Source: SMBSF63 sp034003545
GTDB taxonomy: Bacteria > Chloroflexota > Anaerolineae > Anaerolineales > Anaerolineaceae
Reading direction: 5' to 3'
Assembly (NCBI GenBank): GCA_964447155.1
Contig: CAYURM010000007.1
Span: 39,660 to 103,659, forward strand
DNA: 64,000 nucleotides
Below, piece by piece: positions 25,647-33,730 of the stretch. Each line of letters opens with the position of its first letter. The first letter of the stretch is position 1. The notes beneath the pieces are model-generated. The model made no database searches and was not told the origin of the DNA. It saw nothing but the letters and a program-made list of their open reading frames with translations. The position numbers were made by a program, and so were the translations under genes.

Positions 25647-26924
25647 TTAATTCACCCGTTCGCGGATCATATTCAGCACCAGACGTTCGGTTTCCACCAT
25701 GCCGGGGTCATTCACTTTCCCCAGGTTCTCCAGGGTTTCTTCCAGGCTTGCCCCCACAATGCCGTTCATTGGCGGGACGCTGGCATGATCCATCGCCAGG
25801 AAGGCGGCCTCGACCGCAGCGGAAACGCCCCGGCTGACCTTGTAGGCGCAGGATTCTTTGGCACCATCGCACAGGATGCCCGCATAGGTGCCTAGCAGGG
25901 TGTGGATGGCGGCGATCATCGTTTCTGTATCCCCGCCCAGCAGGAAGACGGTTCCGGCGGCCACCCCGGCCGTGGGGGCCAGGGCCGAACCACAATAGGC
26001 GGTTACCCGTCCGGTGTATTCTTTGGCATAGACCGTGAGCACGGAACTGAGGGTAATGGCGCGGATGATCTCCTCGCGGGGGGCGTTCAGCGCCTTGCCC
26101 ACGGCCAGCATCCCCAGGAAATTGGCGATGCCGTGGTTGCCGCTGCCGGCAATCGACATGATCGGCACCGGCAGCCCGCCCATGCGCGCTTCACTGGCCG
26201 CGCTGGTCCATAGCTGCGCCTGGTGTACGGCGGCGTAGGGCATGGGGAGCTCCTCTTCCATTTTTTGCATGGCCTGGCCGATACCAACCTTGTTCTTCTC
26301 CAGTCCTGCCTGTGCGGCCTGCAAATTGGTCTGGGCGGCATCCCAGAGGAACTCGTATTGGGCGGGGTCTTCTTTCAGGGCGGCCTCGATCAAGGAACTG
26401 CCCGCGATGCCGCGGAAATGGAATTTCTCCGGGGCATCCGTGCTGACCGTTTCTTCCGCAAAGAAACACACACTGTCATCTTTTTTGATCTCGCTGATGC
26501 GCTGATGTCCCCCGCTCAACGTGGCGGTGACGGTGTGGCCGTCTTTCTCCAGGCGGGCCTGGGCATAGATCAATTCATCCGTGTCCTGCAAATCCACGTG
26601 GATCCTCTTTTCGGCAACCAGTTTTTCAGCTTGCAAGAGATGATCTTTGTTGGCATGCTCCAGGATGGAAAGCCCTGCCTGCGGGGTTTGCATCACGCTG
26701 CCCATGGCGGCGGCGATGGGGATACCGCGCCCGCCCGTGCCGGGTACGCACACATTGATGCCGTTCTTCATGATGTTGGGGCTGACAGATAGCTCTATCC
26801 GGTCGGGCACGCCGCCCAATTCTTTGGCCGCCACGGCGGTCAGCAGGGCAATGCAGCCCACCTCGGTGCAGCCGGTGGACAGGGCCATTTCCTGCTGCAG
26901 GGCATCGCGGATGTTCAGTGCCAT
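25647..26924 (-). CDS. L-cysteine desulfidase / L-serine dehydratase alpha-like protein (UPF0597, CyuA/YhaM)
   Basis: 425 aa, family of iron-sulfur enzymes that release sulfide (or ammonia) from cysteine or related amino acids. Visible Cys motifs: 'STGCTEVGCIALL' near the N terminus, 'TAYCGSALAPTAGVAAG' and 'GILCDGAKESCAYKV', which supply the 4Fe-4S ligands, plus 'IAGSGNHGIANFLGMLA'. The canonical first motif is 'GCTEP..AL', so 'GCTEVGC' is slightly unusual. AAGGAG precedes the ATG. Cotranscribed with an FCD regulator. Substrate could be cysteine or a related thiol amino acid. Confidence 0.85.
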   Translation of the reverse strand: MALNIRDALQQEMALSTGCTEVGCIALLTAVAAKELGGVPDRIELSVSPNIMKNGINVCVPGTGGRGIPIAAAMGSVMQTPQAGLSILEHANKDHLLQAEKLVAEKRIHVDLQDTDELIYAQARLEKDGHTVTATLSGGHQRISEIKKDDSVCFFAEETVSTDAPEKFHFRGIAGSSLIEAALKEDPAQYEFLWDAAQTNLQAAQAGLEKNKVGIGQAMQKMEEELPMPYAAVHQAQLWTSAASEARMGGLPVPIMSIAGSGNHGIANFLGMLAVGKALNAPREEIIRAITLSSVLTVYAKEYTGRVTAYCGSALAPTAGVAAGTVFLLGGDTETMIAAIHTLLGTYAGILCDGAKESCAYKVSRGVSAAVEAAFLAMDHASVPPMNGIVGASLEETLENLGKVNDPGMVETERLVLNMIRERVN

Positions 26925-26967
26925 GGTAGCTCCTTGGTAATTGCGGCGGGGATAAGAATACCAGGTA

Positions 26968-26986
26968 GATATATCGATAATATATC
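26968..26986 (-). promoter_or_regulatory. Palindrome upstream of the cysteine-desulfidase operon
   Basis: GATATAT-TATCG-ATATATC, exact 7-base arms, 44 bases upstream of the start codon in an AT-rich promoter region. Candidate operator for the downstream GntR/FCD protein. Confidence 0.45.
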
Positions 26987-27192
26987 ACAAATATATTTTG
27001 TTGAGAAGTTGTTTTTCGGCTGTCTGATGGCCGGGAAATCTCTGGTTGGGGGATCCGTGAACGGCGGCGTCAGTGGGAGTGGTTAATGGGTCCTTTGCGA
27101 TCTTGTTTGAGACGGTGCTGAGGCGGTTTAGCTGAGGAAGAGTGGATTATCGAATACCGCCGCATGGTACGGGCAGTGCTGGTGGAAGTAAA

Positions 27193-27257
27193 GTAATGTA
27201 AAATTGTATAATTTATAATGTATAAGTGAGCCGGGTAAGATGCCCGGCTCTTTTTTT
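27193..27257 (+). terminator. Orphan terminator preceded by a dispersed AT-rich repeat
   Basis: GAGCCGGG (27228-27235) / CCCGGCTC (27243-27250) plus seven T. No intact gene precedes it on this strand; 26990-27190 holds only a short open remnant ending 'EWIIEYRRMVRAVLVEVK' just upstream (stop at ~27197), possibly the tail of a decayed gene. Between the two lies a copy of the 'AATGTA..ATT..TATAATG' repeat family (27193-27222). Confidence 0.65.
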
Positions 27258-27300
27258 GTCTGATACACTAGGAGCAGCGTTAATGGTTTAAGGAGAAATG

Positions 27301-28050
27301 ATGAAATTTAAAAGGATCTTAAAATTTACTGGTATTGGTTTGCTGGCTGTGCTTGTGCTTGCGGCTGCGGGTCTCTTCATCTGGTCGGCGACGAGCACGT
27401 ATCCTGCGGGTGAAACCGCGCTGGCCGCCCTGGAATCTTCTTCCACGGTACGGGTTACCCAAGAGCGCTGGATCGTGTTCATGCCAGCCATCGAGCCAGA
27501 GGGAGGGCTGATCTTTTACCCCGGCGGGCTGGTGGCACCCGAGGCGTATGCGCCCGTTTTGCGTGAACTTGCACAACAGGGCGTGCTGGTGGTGATCACA
27601 CCGATGCCCTTGAACCTGGCTATCTTTAATACCAATCAGGCGAACGCGGTGATCGGGGCGTATCCTGAGATATCCACCTGGGTGTTGGCCGGGCATTCTT
27701 TGGGCGGGGCAGCCGCCGGGATTTACGCAGAAAATAACCCGGACAAAATCGACGGGCTGGCGATTTGGGATTCCTACCCGCCGGACAGCGCGGACCTGTC
27801 GGATAATGAACTCGCCGTGATCTCCATTTACGGCACAACCGGCGGCATTCCCAATACCGATAATTTTGACGACAAGAGATATTTGGTGCCAGAGGACACG
27901 ATTTTTGCCCCAATCGAAGGTGCCAGCCACGCGCAGTTTGGCGACTATGGGCCGCAGAAAGGCGATGTGGTGCCTGTGATCTCTATGAGGGAACAGCATG
28001 AGCGGGTTGTGGCGTTGATGCTGGGGTTTTTGGAGGAAGTATTTCCTTGA
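27301..28050 (+). CDS. Membrane-anchored alpha/beta hydrolase
   Basis: 249 aa with an N-terminal signal anchor ('GIGLLAVLVLAAAGLFIW', residues ~11-28), so the catalytic part faces outside. Nucleophile elbow 'VLAGHSLGGAAAG' gives the catalytic Ser; the terminal His is likely in 'IEGASHAQFGDYG'. Belongs to the Abhydrolase_5 group of exported esterase-like proteins. AAGGAG (27290-27295) is 5 bases from ATG 27301, preferred over ATG 27298. Substrate unknown; monocistronic. Confidence 0.82.
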   Translation: MKFKRILKFTGIGLLAVLVLAAAGLFIWSATSTYPAGETALAALESSSTVRVTQERWIVFMPAIEPEGGLIFYPGGLVAPEAYAPVLRELAQQGVLVVITPMPLNLAIFNTNQANAVIGAYPEISTWVLAGHSLGGAAAGIYAENNPDKIDGLAIWDSYPPDSADLSDNELAVISIYGTTGGIPNTDNFDDKRYLVPEDTIFAPIEGASHAQFGDYGPQKGDVVPVISMREQHERVVALMLGFLEEVFP

Positions 28051-28093
28051 GCCCGCATGGAGAGGAAAAACCGCCGAAAGGCAGTTTTGTTTT

Positions 28094-28129
28094 GTGGGTG
28101 TGGGTGAGTTGAACTCATGACTTCACGAG
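28094..28129 (-). pseudogene. Remnant of a tRNA 3' half (tRNA-Val-like)
   Basis: Minus-strand GTGAAGTCATGAGTTCAACTC... ending CCCACACCCAC aligns with the T arm and acceptor end of the tRNA-Val at 29450 (GTGAGGTCGTGAGTTCGAGTC... CCGCGCCCAC). No 5' half is recognisable. See the tandem copies at 29129-29364. Confidence 0.4.
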
Positions 28130-28211
28130 AAACGAATCTTTCTACGCTTGTTACATATTACGACTGAAAATTTTGAGTTTTGGTTGAAAAAACTGGCCCA
28201 AGCGAAAAGAT

Positions 28212-28316
28212 TTACTCGATGCTACGATCAATCAAACTGCATCTTACCTGATTGGAAGTCAGCCTTAATTGGGCTGTACCAACCAGTTCAATCTTCTTAT
28301 AAACATGGGCTGTCAT
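28212..28316 (-). pseudogene. Dodecin gene remnant
   Basis: Begins 'MTAHVYKKIELVGT', the standard start of dodecin, a ~65-70-residue flavin-storing dodecamer, with a good AGGAG before the ATG. After residue 14 the frame leaves the family and stops at codon 35. In another frame further on, 'DAV..LIVASSKSFRLGQFF' still recalls the dodecin helix 'DAV..AI..ASKTIRNLRWF', so the gene is frameshifted and decayed, not merely short. Confidence 0.6.
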
Positions 28317-28400
28317 AATTTTTCTCCTGTGTATTAATTTAATGGGTTAAAGAGACCGTTTCATTTTCGGGGGAAATTTGCAAGGGTTAACAGAAGAAGG

Positions 28401-28436
28401 TTAAAATAAAAATGCGGCGCACAAGCGCCGCATTTT
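28401..28436 (-). terminator. Terminator of the cold-shock gene
   Basis: AAAATGCGGCGC / GCGCCGCATTTT with a 4-base loop; on the minus strand followed by TATTTTAA. Confidence 0.85.
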
Positions 28437-28455
28437 CGGTTTTTTGGTTAGAAGA

Positions 28456-28668
28456 CTAGTTTAAAGCAACTATGTCTTGTGCCTGGGGACCTTTTTCGCC
28501 CTGGACTACTGTGAACTCAACCTGCTGTCCTTCGTTTAAATTGCGAAAGCCATCACCTGAAATTGCACTGTAGTGCGCGAAAACATCTTCGCCTGCTTCA
28601 CGTTCGATGAAGCCAAAGCCTTTGGTGCCGTTAAACCACTTCACTGTACCTGTTTCTCGTTCTGCCAT
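28456..28668 (-). CDS. cspA: Cold-shock protein (CspA family)
   Basis: 70-aa single-stranded nucleic-acid-binding OB-fold protein. RNP1 'KGFGFIE' and RNP2 'DVFAHYSAI' are intact and the ends 'TGTVKWFNGTKG' and 'GPQAQDIVAL' are typical. It acts as an RNA chaperone. TAGGAGG lies 11 bases before the ATG, slightly long. It has a ~95-base untranslated leader behind a consensus promoter, as in many cold-shock genes. Confidence 0.95.
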   Translation of the reverse strand: MAERETGTVKWFNGTKGFGFIEREAGEDVFAHYSAISGDGFRNLNEGQQVEFTVVQGEKGPQAQDIVALN

Positions 28669-28770
28669 AATCTGTATTACCTCCTAAGTAATAATCCACT
28701 CGCTATGCTAGAGGTTTCAGATCAGTGCACTAACGGTACTGCTTTTGAAACAACTGCTAACGGAACTACC

Positions 28771-28799
28771 AATATAACATACAATTAACAAATTGTCAA
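28771..28799 (-). promoter_or_regulatory. Promoter of cspA with ~95-nt leader
   Basis: Minus strand TTGACA (28799-28794), 17 bases, TATATT (28776-28771), predicted start near 28764. The leader (28669-28764) contains two CCGTTAG words and may fold differently by temperature. Upstream 28800-29128 has no recognisable gene; an 82-codon minus-strand frame there overlaps this promoter and looks spurious. Confidence 0.75.
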
Positions 28800-29128
28800 A
28801 TAAATTTCTGTAAACGTACTCAGGATATCCGAATACTTTCTTAAGGTTCGCTTTCAAGTACGATTTAAATTCACCTTCTTTCTTGAACGAGAGACAAGGA
28901 TGATGGCTTGCTTCCCGCTCGTTACTGGTTCCCACCAACACGTACTCCACAGGTACATTCAACAAGCATTTTTTATCCTTTCTGGGTCATTCACAATTTT
29001 CTGCAAGCTGTTGATAAGGGCTATTATGCCATAATAGAATAAGAAAAAAGAAGCACCAAAATGGCTGAAAAGAAAGAAAGTGCAGAAATAACAGTAAGAA
29101 GGATCTGATGGAAGACCCGGAAAAAGTA

Positions 29129-29364
29129 TGGCGCGGACGCGAAGCGCTCGAATATTATCCCCTTTTGGGGGCTCACGACCTGCTTAAAAGAAAAAGACAG
29201 TCGCATATGAACTGTCTTTTTTGTGGGCGCGGAGAGACTTGAATATTACCCCCTTCTGGGGGCTTACGACCTGCTTAAAATAAAAAGGCAGTCAATAGAG
29301 ACTGCCTAAAAAGGTGGGCGCGGAGAGACTTGAAAAGTATCCCCTTCTGGGGACGAACGACCTT
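29129..29364 (-). repeat. Three tandem degenerate copies of the tRNA-Val 3' end, each with a hairpin
   Basis: On the minus strand the tRNA 3' sequence AGGTCGT...TTCAAGTCTCTCCGCGCC recurs at 29313-29364, 29223-29272 and, more decayed, 29129-29181, spaced ~90 bases. In each copy a GC hairpin (CCCC..AGAAGGGG type) replaces the part between variable loop and T loop. Each tail is separated from the next copy by a terminator-like hairpin (29282-29314, 29188-29222; a similar one, GACAGCCAC/GTGGCTGTC, lies at 29373-29395). None could fold as a complete tRNA. They look like duplicated tRNA-terminator units that lost their 5' parts. Confidence 0.7.
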
Positions 29365-29449
29365 AAATAGCGACAGCCACCTGAAGTGGCTGTCTACATG
29401 CGGGGATATACCGTCCGCTTAGAGGAAGCCAATGAGGGGCTTCCCGAGG

Positions 29450-29523
29450 TGGGCGCGGAGAGACTCGAACTCACGACCTCACGGATGTGAACCGTGCACT
29501 CTAACCAGCTGAGCTACGCGCCC
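29450..29523 (-). tRNA. tRNA-Val (anticodon CAC)
   Basis: Cloverleaf on the minus strand: acceptor GGGCGCG/CGCGCCC, D stem GCTC/GAGT, anticodon stem CACGG/CCGTG with loop TTCACAT giving anticodon CAC (29487-29489), T loop TTCGAGT on stem GTGAG/CTCTC with one T-T mismatch, discriminator A, no encoded CCA. CAC reads GUG (Val). Confidence 0.88.
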
Positions 29524-29537
29524 GAATTGCGAGAATG

Positions 29538-29566
29538 ATTTTAGCACAGGACGTATCACTTGGCAA
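29538..29566 (-). promoter_or_regulatory. Promoter of tRNA-Val, divergent from gyrA
   Basis: Minus strand TTGCCA (29566-29561), 17 bases, TAAAAT (29543-29538), 14 bases before the tRNA. A TATAAT at 29586-29591 reads the other way toward gyrA. Confidence 0.7.
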
Positions 29567-29640
29567 GGATTTGGCTGTTTAGCGGTATAATTAGATGTTT
29601 GCGGAATCATTGAAATCAGGAAGGCAAAAGAGCACTCAGT

Positions 29641-32226
29641 ATGGAAATTGGACATAAAGTAGAACCTGTCGATATTAACACAGAGATGCGCAGTTCGTAC
29701 ATCGACTATGCAATGAGCGTGATCGTGGCGCGCGCCCTGCCGGATGCGCGGGACGGCCTCAAGCCGGTGCACCGCCGCATCCTGTATGCGATGAATGATC
29801 TGGGCATCCGCTCCAGCGGTGCGCACAAGAAGTCAGCGCGTATTGTGGGTGAGGTGCTGGGTAAGTACCATCCCCACGGCGACTCGTCGGTGTATGAAGC
29901 CATGGCGCGCCTCTCGCAGGATTTTTCCCTGCGTTATCCGCTGGTAGACGGCCAGGGTAACTTTGGCTCGATTGACGGCGACTCGCCGGCTGCCATGCGT
30001 TACACCGAAGCCCGTCTCGACCGCCGGGCCGAAGAGATGCTGGTCGATATTGATAAAGACACGATTGATTACGGCGAGAATTTTGACGGCAGTCTTAAGG
30101 AACCCCTGGTTCTGCCGGCCCGCTTGCCCAACCTGCTGCTGAATGGTTCATCCGGTATTGCGGTGGGGATGGCGACCAATATTCCCCCGCATAACCTGAA
30201 TGAACTGTGTGCGGCATTGATCTACCTAATCGACAATTATGCAGATGTTGAATCTGTCGGGCCTGAAAAGCTGATGGAGTTTGTCAAGGGACCTGATTTC
30301 CCCACGGGTGGCGTGATTGCCAGCCGGGAAACCATCCTGCAGGCATACAGCACTGGCCGCGGCAAGATCATCATGCGCGGGCAGGTGGAAGTGCGCCTGA
30401 TGGCGAGCGGCCGCGCGTCGATCGTCATCACCGAGATCCCGTACCAGTTGAATAAAACCAGCCTGATCGAACGCATCGCTGAACTGGTGCGCGGCGGTCG
30501 GCTGGACGGTATCTCTGACCTGCGCGATGAGTCGGACCGCGACGGGATGAATATTGTCATCGAGGTCAAACGTGGCGCGCAGCCGCAGCGCATCATCAAC
30601 CAGTTATACAAATACACCGCCCTGCAGTCAACCTTTGGGGTCAACCTGCTGGCATTGGTGAATGGCGAGCCGCGCCTGTTATCCCTCAAGCGCGCGCTGC
30701 TGATTTATATTGAGCACCGGTTTGAGGTGATTACCCGCCGCTCGGAATTTGAACTGGCAAAAGCCCGCCGCCGCGAGCATATTCTGGATGGTTTGTTGAT
30801 CGCCCTGGCAAATCTGGATGATATTATCAACACCATCCGCCAGGCGGATGACGCTGATTCGGCCAAAGAACAATTGATCAGCCGCTTTAAGCTGTCTGAA
30901 GAGCAGGCCCAGGCCATTCTCGATTTGCAGCTGCGCCGCCTGGCAGCCCTGGAGCGGATGAAAATCGAAGACGAGATGCGCCAGGTGAAAGAATTTGTCG
31001 CTCATCTGGTCGATTTGCTGGCCCATCCTGAGAAGATCCGCGCCTTGATCAAGGAAGATCTGGAGCAGGTCACTGAAAAATATGGCGACGAGCGCCGTAC
31101 CCGCATTCAGAAGTATGGTTTTGGTCTGTTCCGTGAAGAAGACCTGGTCAAGGATGAGCCGGTATTGATCAGTCTCACCGAGCAGGGGTATATCAAGCGG
31201 GTTTCGACGGCTGCCCACCGCGTCCGCAACCGCGGGCGGCTGGGGGCTTCCGGCCAGAGTCTGCGGGATGAGGACGAGATTATGGAAATGATCCATGCCC
31301 GTACGCATGACAGTCTGCTGTTCTTCTCCGATCAGGGCAAGGTGTATTGTGACCGCTGTTTTAATATCCCTGAAGCGGGACGTGCAGACCGCGGCAAGCC
31401 GATCATCAACATGCTGCCGCTGACCACAGACGAGCAGATCACCGCTGTGGTAGCCGTGCCCGATTTTAAGACGGCCAGGTACTGCACGATGGTCACGAAG
31501 AATGGCTATATCAAGCGCGTGTCACTTTCTGAATTTGACAGTGTGCGCCCGTCCGGCTTGATCGCGATCAGCCTGGAAGACAATGACAGCCTGGGGTGGG
31601 TGCGCCTGACCAGCGGTACGGACGATGTGATTTTGGTGACCGCCCTGGGACGCGCCCTGCGGATGAAAGAAGATACCGTGCGTGCGATGGGACGCCAGGC
31701 GCGCGGCGTGCATGCGATCACGCTCAAGCCTGATGATTATGTGACCGCGGTCGAAATCAGCGAACCGGATGGCTACCTGGTGGTGATCACCGAGCAGGGC
31801 TATGGCAAGCGTACCCCATTGGAAGAATATCCGGTCAAGGGACGCAATACGCAGGGTGTGTACACAACCAACCACCGCCATCTGAAGGATATTGGCAGGA
31901 TTGTGGATGCGCGCGTGGTTCAGGAAGAGGACCAGTTGACCATTATCACCGCAGCCGGGATTGTGCTGAAGATTGAAGTGGAAAGCGTTTCCATTTCTGG
32001 CCGGCCGACGCGCGGTGTGCATTTGATGGATGTCAAGGACGGCGACAGCGTGGTTTCTCTGGCGCGCATTCAAAATCTGCCGGAACGTCAGGTGAGCGCG
32101 CGTGAAGGTGCTGTAGACGGGGATGCAGAAGATGAGGCCGAGCTGGAGGAGCTGCTGGAAGAAGACATGGAGATGGACGACCTGCCAGACGAAGATGAAG
32201 AAATGGATGACCCGCCAGAAGATTAA
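29641..32226 (+). CDS. gyrA: DNA gyrase subunit A
   Basis: 861 aa. Breakage-reunion domain with catalytic Tyr in 'AAMRYTEARL' (~122) and the quinolone region 'YHPHGDSSVYEAM', in which the Ser equivalent to E. coli Ser83 is kept and Asp87 is Glu. The C-terminal six-bladed DNA-wrapping domain carries the blade words 'GYIKRV', 'GRALRMKE', 'GYGKRTPLEEYPVKGRNTQGV'; the GyrA-box appears as 'GRQARGVHA', weaker than the classic QRRGGKG, so topoisomerase IV-like behaviour cannot be fully excluded. Acidic tail (~35 residues). No clear Shine-Dalgarno at the usual distance. gyrB is not in the window. Confidence 0.93.
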   Translation: MEIGHKVEPVDINTEMRSSYIDYAMSVIVARALPDARDGLKPVHRRILYAMNDLGIRSSGAHKKSARIVGEVLGKYHPHGDSSVYEAMARLSQDFSLRYPLVDGQGNFGSIDGDSPAAMRYTEARLDRRAEEMLVDIDKDTIDYGENFDGSLKEPLVLPARLPNLLLNGSSGIAVGMATNIPPHNLNELCAALIYLIDNYADVESVGPEKLMEFVKGPDFPTGGVIASRETILQAYSTGRGKIIMRGQVEVRLMASGRASIVITEIPYQLNKTSLIERIAELVRGGRLDGISDLRDESDRDGMNIVIEVKRGAQPQRIINQLYKYTALQSTFGVNLLALVNGEPRLLSLKRALLIYIEHRFEVITRRSEFELAKARRREHILDGLLIALANLDDIINTIRQADDADSAKEQLISRFKLSEEQAQAILDLQLRRLAALERMKIEDEMRQVKEFVAHLVDLLAHPEKIRALIKEDLEQVTEKYGDERRTRIQKYGFGLFREEDLVKDEPVLISLTEQGYIKRVSTAAHRVRNRGRLGASGQSLRDEDEIMEMIHARTHDSLLFFSDQGKVYCDRCFNIPEAGRADRGKPIINMLPLTTDEQITAVVAVPDFKTARYCTMVTKNGYIKRVSLSEFDSVRPSGLIAISLEDNDSLGWVRLTSGTDDVILVTALGRALRMKEDTVRAMGRQARGVHAITLKPDDYVTAVEISEPDGYLVVITEQGYGKRTPLEEYPVKGRNTQGVYTTNHRHLKDIGRIVDARVVQEEDQLTIITAAGIVLKIEVESVSISGRPTRGVHLMDVKDGDSVVSLARIQNLPERQVSAREGAVDGDAEDEAELEELLEEDMEMDDLPDEDEEMDDPPED

Positions 32227-32247
32227 GACATAACGGGTTTAAAATAT

Positions 32248-32302
32248 AAAACCGGTTTCTTGCTCCGCAGTGATGACCACAACAGGAGAAGAAGCCGGTT
32301 TT
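32248..32302 (+). terminator. Terminator of gyrA
   Basis: AAAACCGG (32248-32255) with TTCTT pairs with AAGAA and CCGGTTTT (32295-32302); long partly open loop. Moderate quality. Confidence 0.55.
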
Positions 32303-32371
32303 CATGATTCATGGAAGGCACATTGCACCTGTCAGGGCGCGTTGACGGGGCGAAGTTAGCCTGACAAATCT

Positions 32372-32602
32372 TTAGCCGATGGGCAGCCAGACCTTGCCGG
32401 TCAGGATGAGTACAAACGTGCCCAGCAGGCAGGTCATCATCATCAATAGCAGCACGACAATAAAGCGCTGGGGTGCAGTCAGGCCCAGAAATCTTACGTC
32501 TTCTTTCTTCTTCTTTTTGGCCGGAGATGGTTCAGGGGTTTCCGGGGTTGGTTCGTCTTCCAGATAAGATGATGCGGCTGAATTCCGTAGATCGTCCAGC
32601 AT
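32372..32602 (-). CDS. Small single-span membrane protein
   Basis: 76 aa: acidic/Pro-rich N terminus ('DEPTPETPEPSPAKKKKKEDVR'-type linker with five Lys) and one C-terminal transmembrane helix ('FIVVLLLMMMTCLLGTFVLI'). The ATG at 32602 has AAGGAG 8 bases upstream. The gene lies 72 bases downstream of birA on the same strand. Function unknown; layout suggests a tail-anchored or accessory membrane protein. Confidence 0.6.
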   Translation of the reverse strand: MLDDLRNSAASSYLEDEPTPETPEPSPAKKKKKEDVRFLGLTAPQRFIVVLLLMMMTCLLGTFVLILTGKVWLPIG

Positions 32603-32674
32603 ATTCGTTTCTCCTTGTGAACCCCTCTTTATTCCAAGAGTTTCAGTAAATACAAGATAACAATACCAGTGCAA

Positions 32675-33460
32675 CTATTGTACCGGATTTTTGCCAATTC
32701 GGCGCAGGGTAACATCTCCGGCGGCAAAGCTGGTTTGGGTGCCATCGGGGAGTGTCAGGCACAGTCCGCCCTGCGGGGTGATGCCGGTCAGGCGGCCGGT
32801 GATGGTTTGCTGATCTGGCTGGATGAGCTGCACCTGTTCCCCAACGAAGGCCAGGCGTTTCTCCCAGGCTTGCAGGAAGGCAGGGGTGGGGAGTTGTTCC
32901 CGCCATGTAAACAGGGCGGTCAGCAGGGCGGCCAGCAGATCAAAGCGGTCCACGGGTTTTCCGGCGGCGGCTTCGATACAGGTTGCGGGGAACTGTACCT
33001 GGTCAGCGGGGGGGGCGGAAGCGAGGCCGACATTCACACCGATGCCGAGGATGATCGCCTGCGGCTTGCCGTTCTGCCAGGTGCTTTCGGCCAGTACGCC
33101 GGCGGTTTTCCTGCCATCCAGGAGGACGTCATTGGGCCATTTGATGGCGGGGTGGAGGTTGAAACGGGATTCGAGGGCGATGCTGAGGGCCAGCCCGCCC
33201 AGGGGCGAAAACAGGGCCGGTTTTGCCAGCTCCTGTGCGGTGGGGCGCAGCACCAGGCTGAAGGCCAGGGCGCTGCCGGGCGGGGTGATCCAGCGGCGGG
33301 ACATTCTGCCGCGCCCGGCGGTTTGCGTATCGGCTACGACCAGGGCACCGTCCGGTGCGCCGGATGCCGCCCAGGCAAGGGCCAGGTCATTGGTCGAGGT
33401 AACGCTTGCGTAATAGCGATGGGCGGGCACGGGCAGGCGGGAGAGGGCTTCGGGTTCCAT
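32675..33460 (-). CDS. birA: Biotin-[acetyl-CoA-carboxylase] ligase, no DNA-binding domain
   Basis: 261 aa. Catalytic core with the biotinyl-AMP loop 'QTAGRGRMSRRW' and 'IKWPNDVLLDGRKTAGVLAES', then a C-terminal SH3-like domain. It activates biotin and attaches it to carboxylase carrier proteins. The N-terminal repressor helix-turn-helix of E. coli BirA is absent, so this is a class I ligase. No ribosome-binding site is seen, but TAAAAT ends 7 bases before the ATG, which suggests a leaderless message. Confidence 0.92.
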   Translation of the reverse strand: MEPEALSRLPVPAHRYYASVTSTNDLALAWAASGAPDGALVVADTQTAGRGRMSRRWITPPGSALAFSLVLRPTAQELAKPALFSPLGGLALSIALESRFNLHPAIKWPNDVLLDGRKTAGVLAESTWQNGKPQAIILGIGVNVGLASAPPADQVQFPATCIEAAAGKPVDRFDLLAALLTALFTWREQLPTPAFLQAWEKRLAFVGEQVQLIQPDQQTITGRLTGITPQGGLCLTLPDGTQTSFAAGDVTLRRIGKNPVQ

Positions 33461-33549
33461 GTCTTCAATTTTACTTCATTGTGGGAAGGAAATTCCTGGT
33501 GCTTGCAATAGGGTGTACTAAAAATTTGTAGATTTTATCTACAGTGCTT

Positions 33550-33676
33550 TGTCCCCCTTGTCAAAGGGGGATGTCGCGAAGCGACAGGGGGATTGAGACA
33601 GTCGCTCTCGTTTCGCAATGAAATCAAGAGGGAGATTTGTTGATAAGCAAGTGACGACTGAAGTCGTTACTACAAT
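33550..33676. repeat. Two dispersed repeats: CCCCCTT(N)AAGGGGG and ACTGAAGTCGTTACTAC types
   Basis: 33550-33595 carries CCCCCTTGTCAAAGGGGG plus the small hairpin GTCGCGAAGCGAC; 33651-33676 carries GACGACTGAAGTCGTTACTAC. Related copies occur at 55221 and 59421 (first type) and 57721 (second type). Confidence 0.6.
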
Positions 33677-33681
33677 TAAAG

Positions 33682-33715
33682 AAAACCCCGCCCGCGCATG
33701 CACGGGCGGGGTTTT
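33682..33715 (-). terminator. Terminator of the hsp20 gene
   Basis: AAAACCCCGCCCG (33682-33694) / CGGGCGGGGTTTT (33703-33715), 8-base loop; T-rich on the minus strand (TTTTCTTTAATTG). Confidence 0.85.
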
Positions 33716-33730
33716 GGAGAGTAAGCCTGA

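Noticed and set aside
28717..28965. 82-codon minus-strand frame upstream of cspA
   Set aside because: It runs through the consensus cspA promoter, has no ribosome-binding site and no recognisable similarity.
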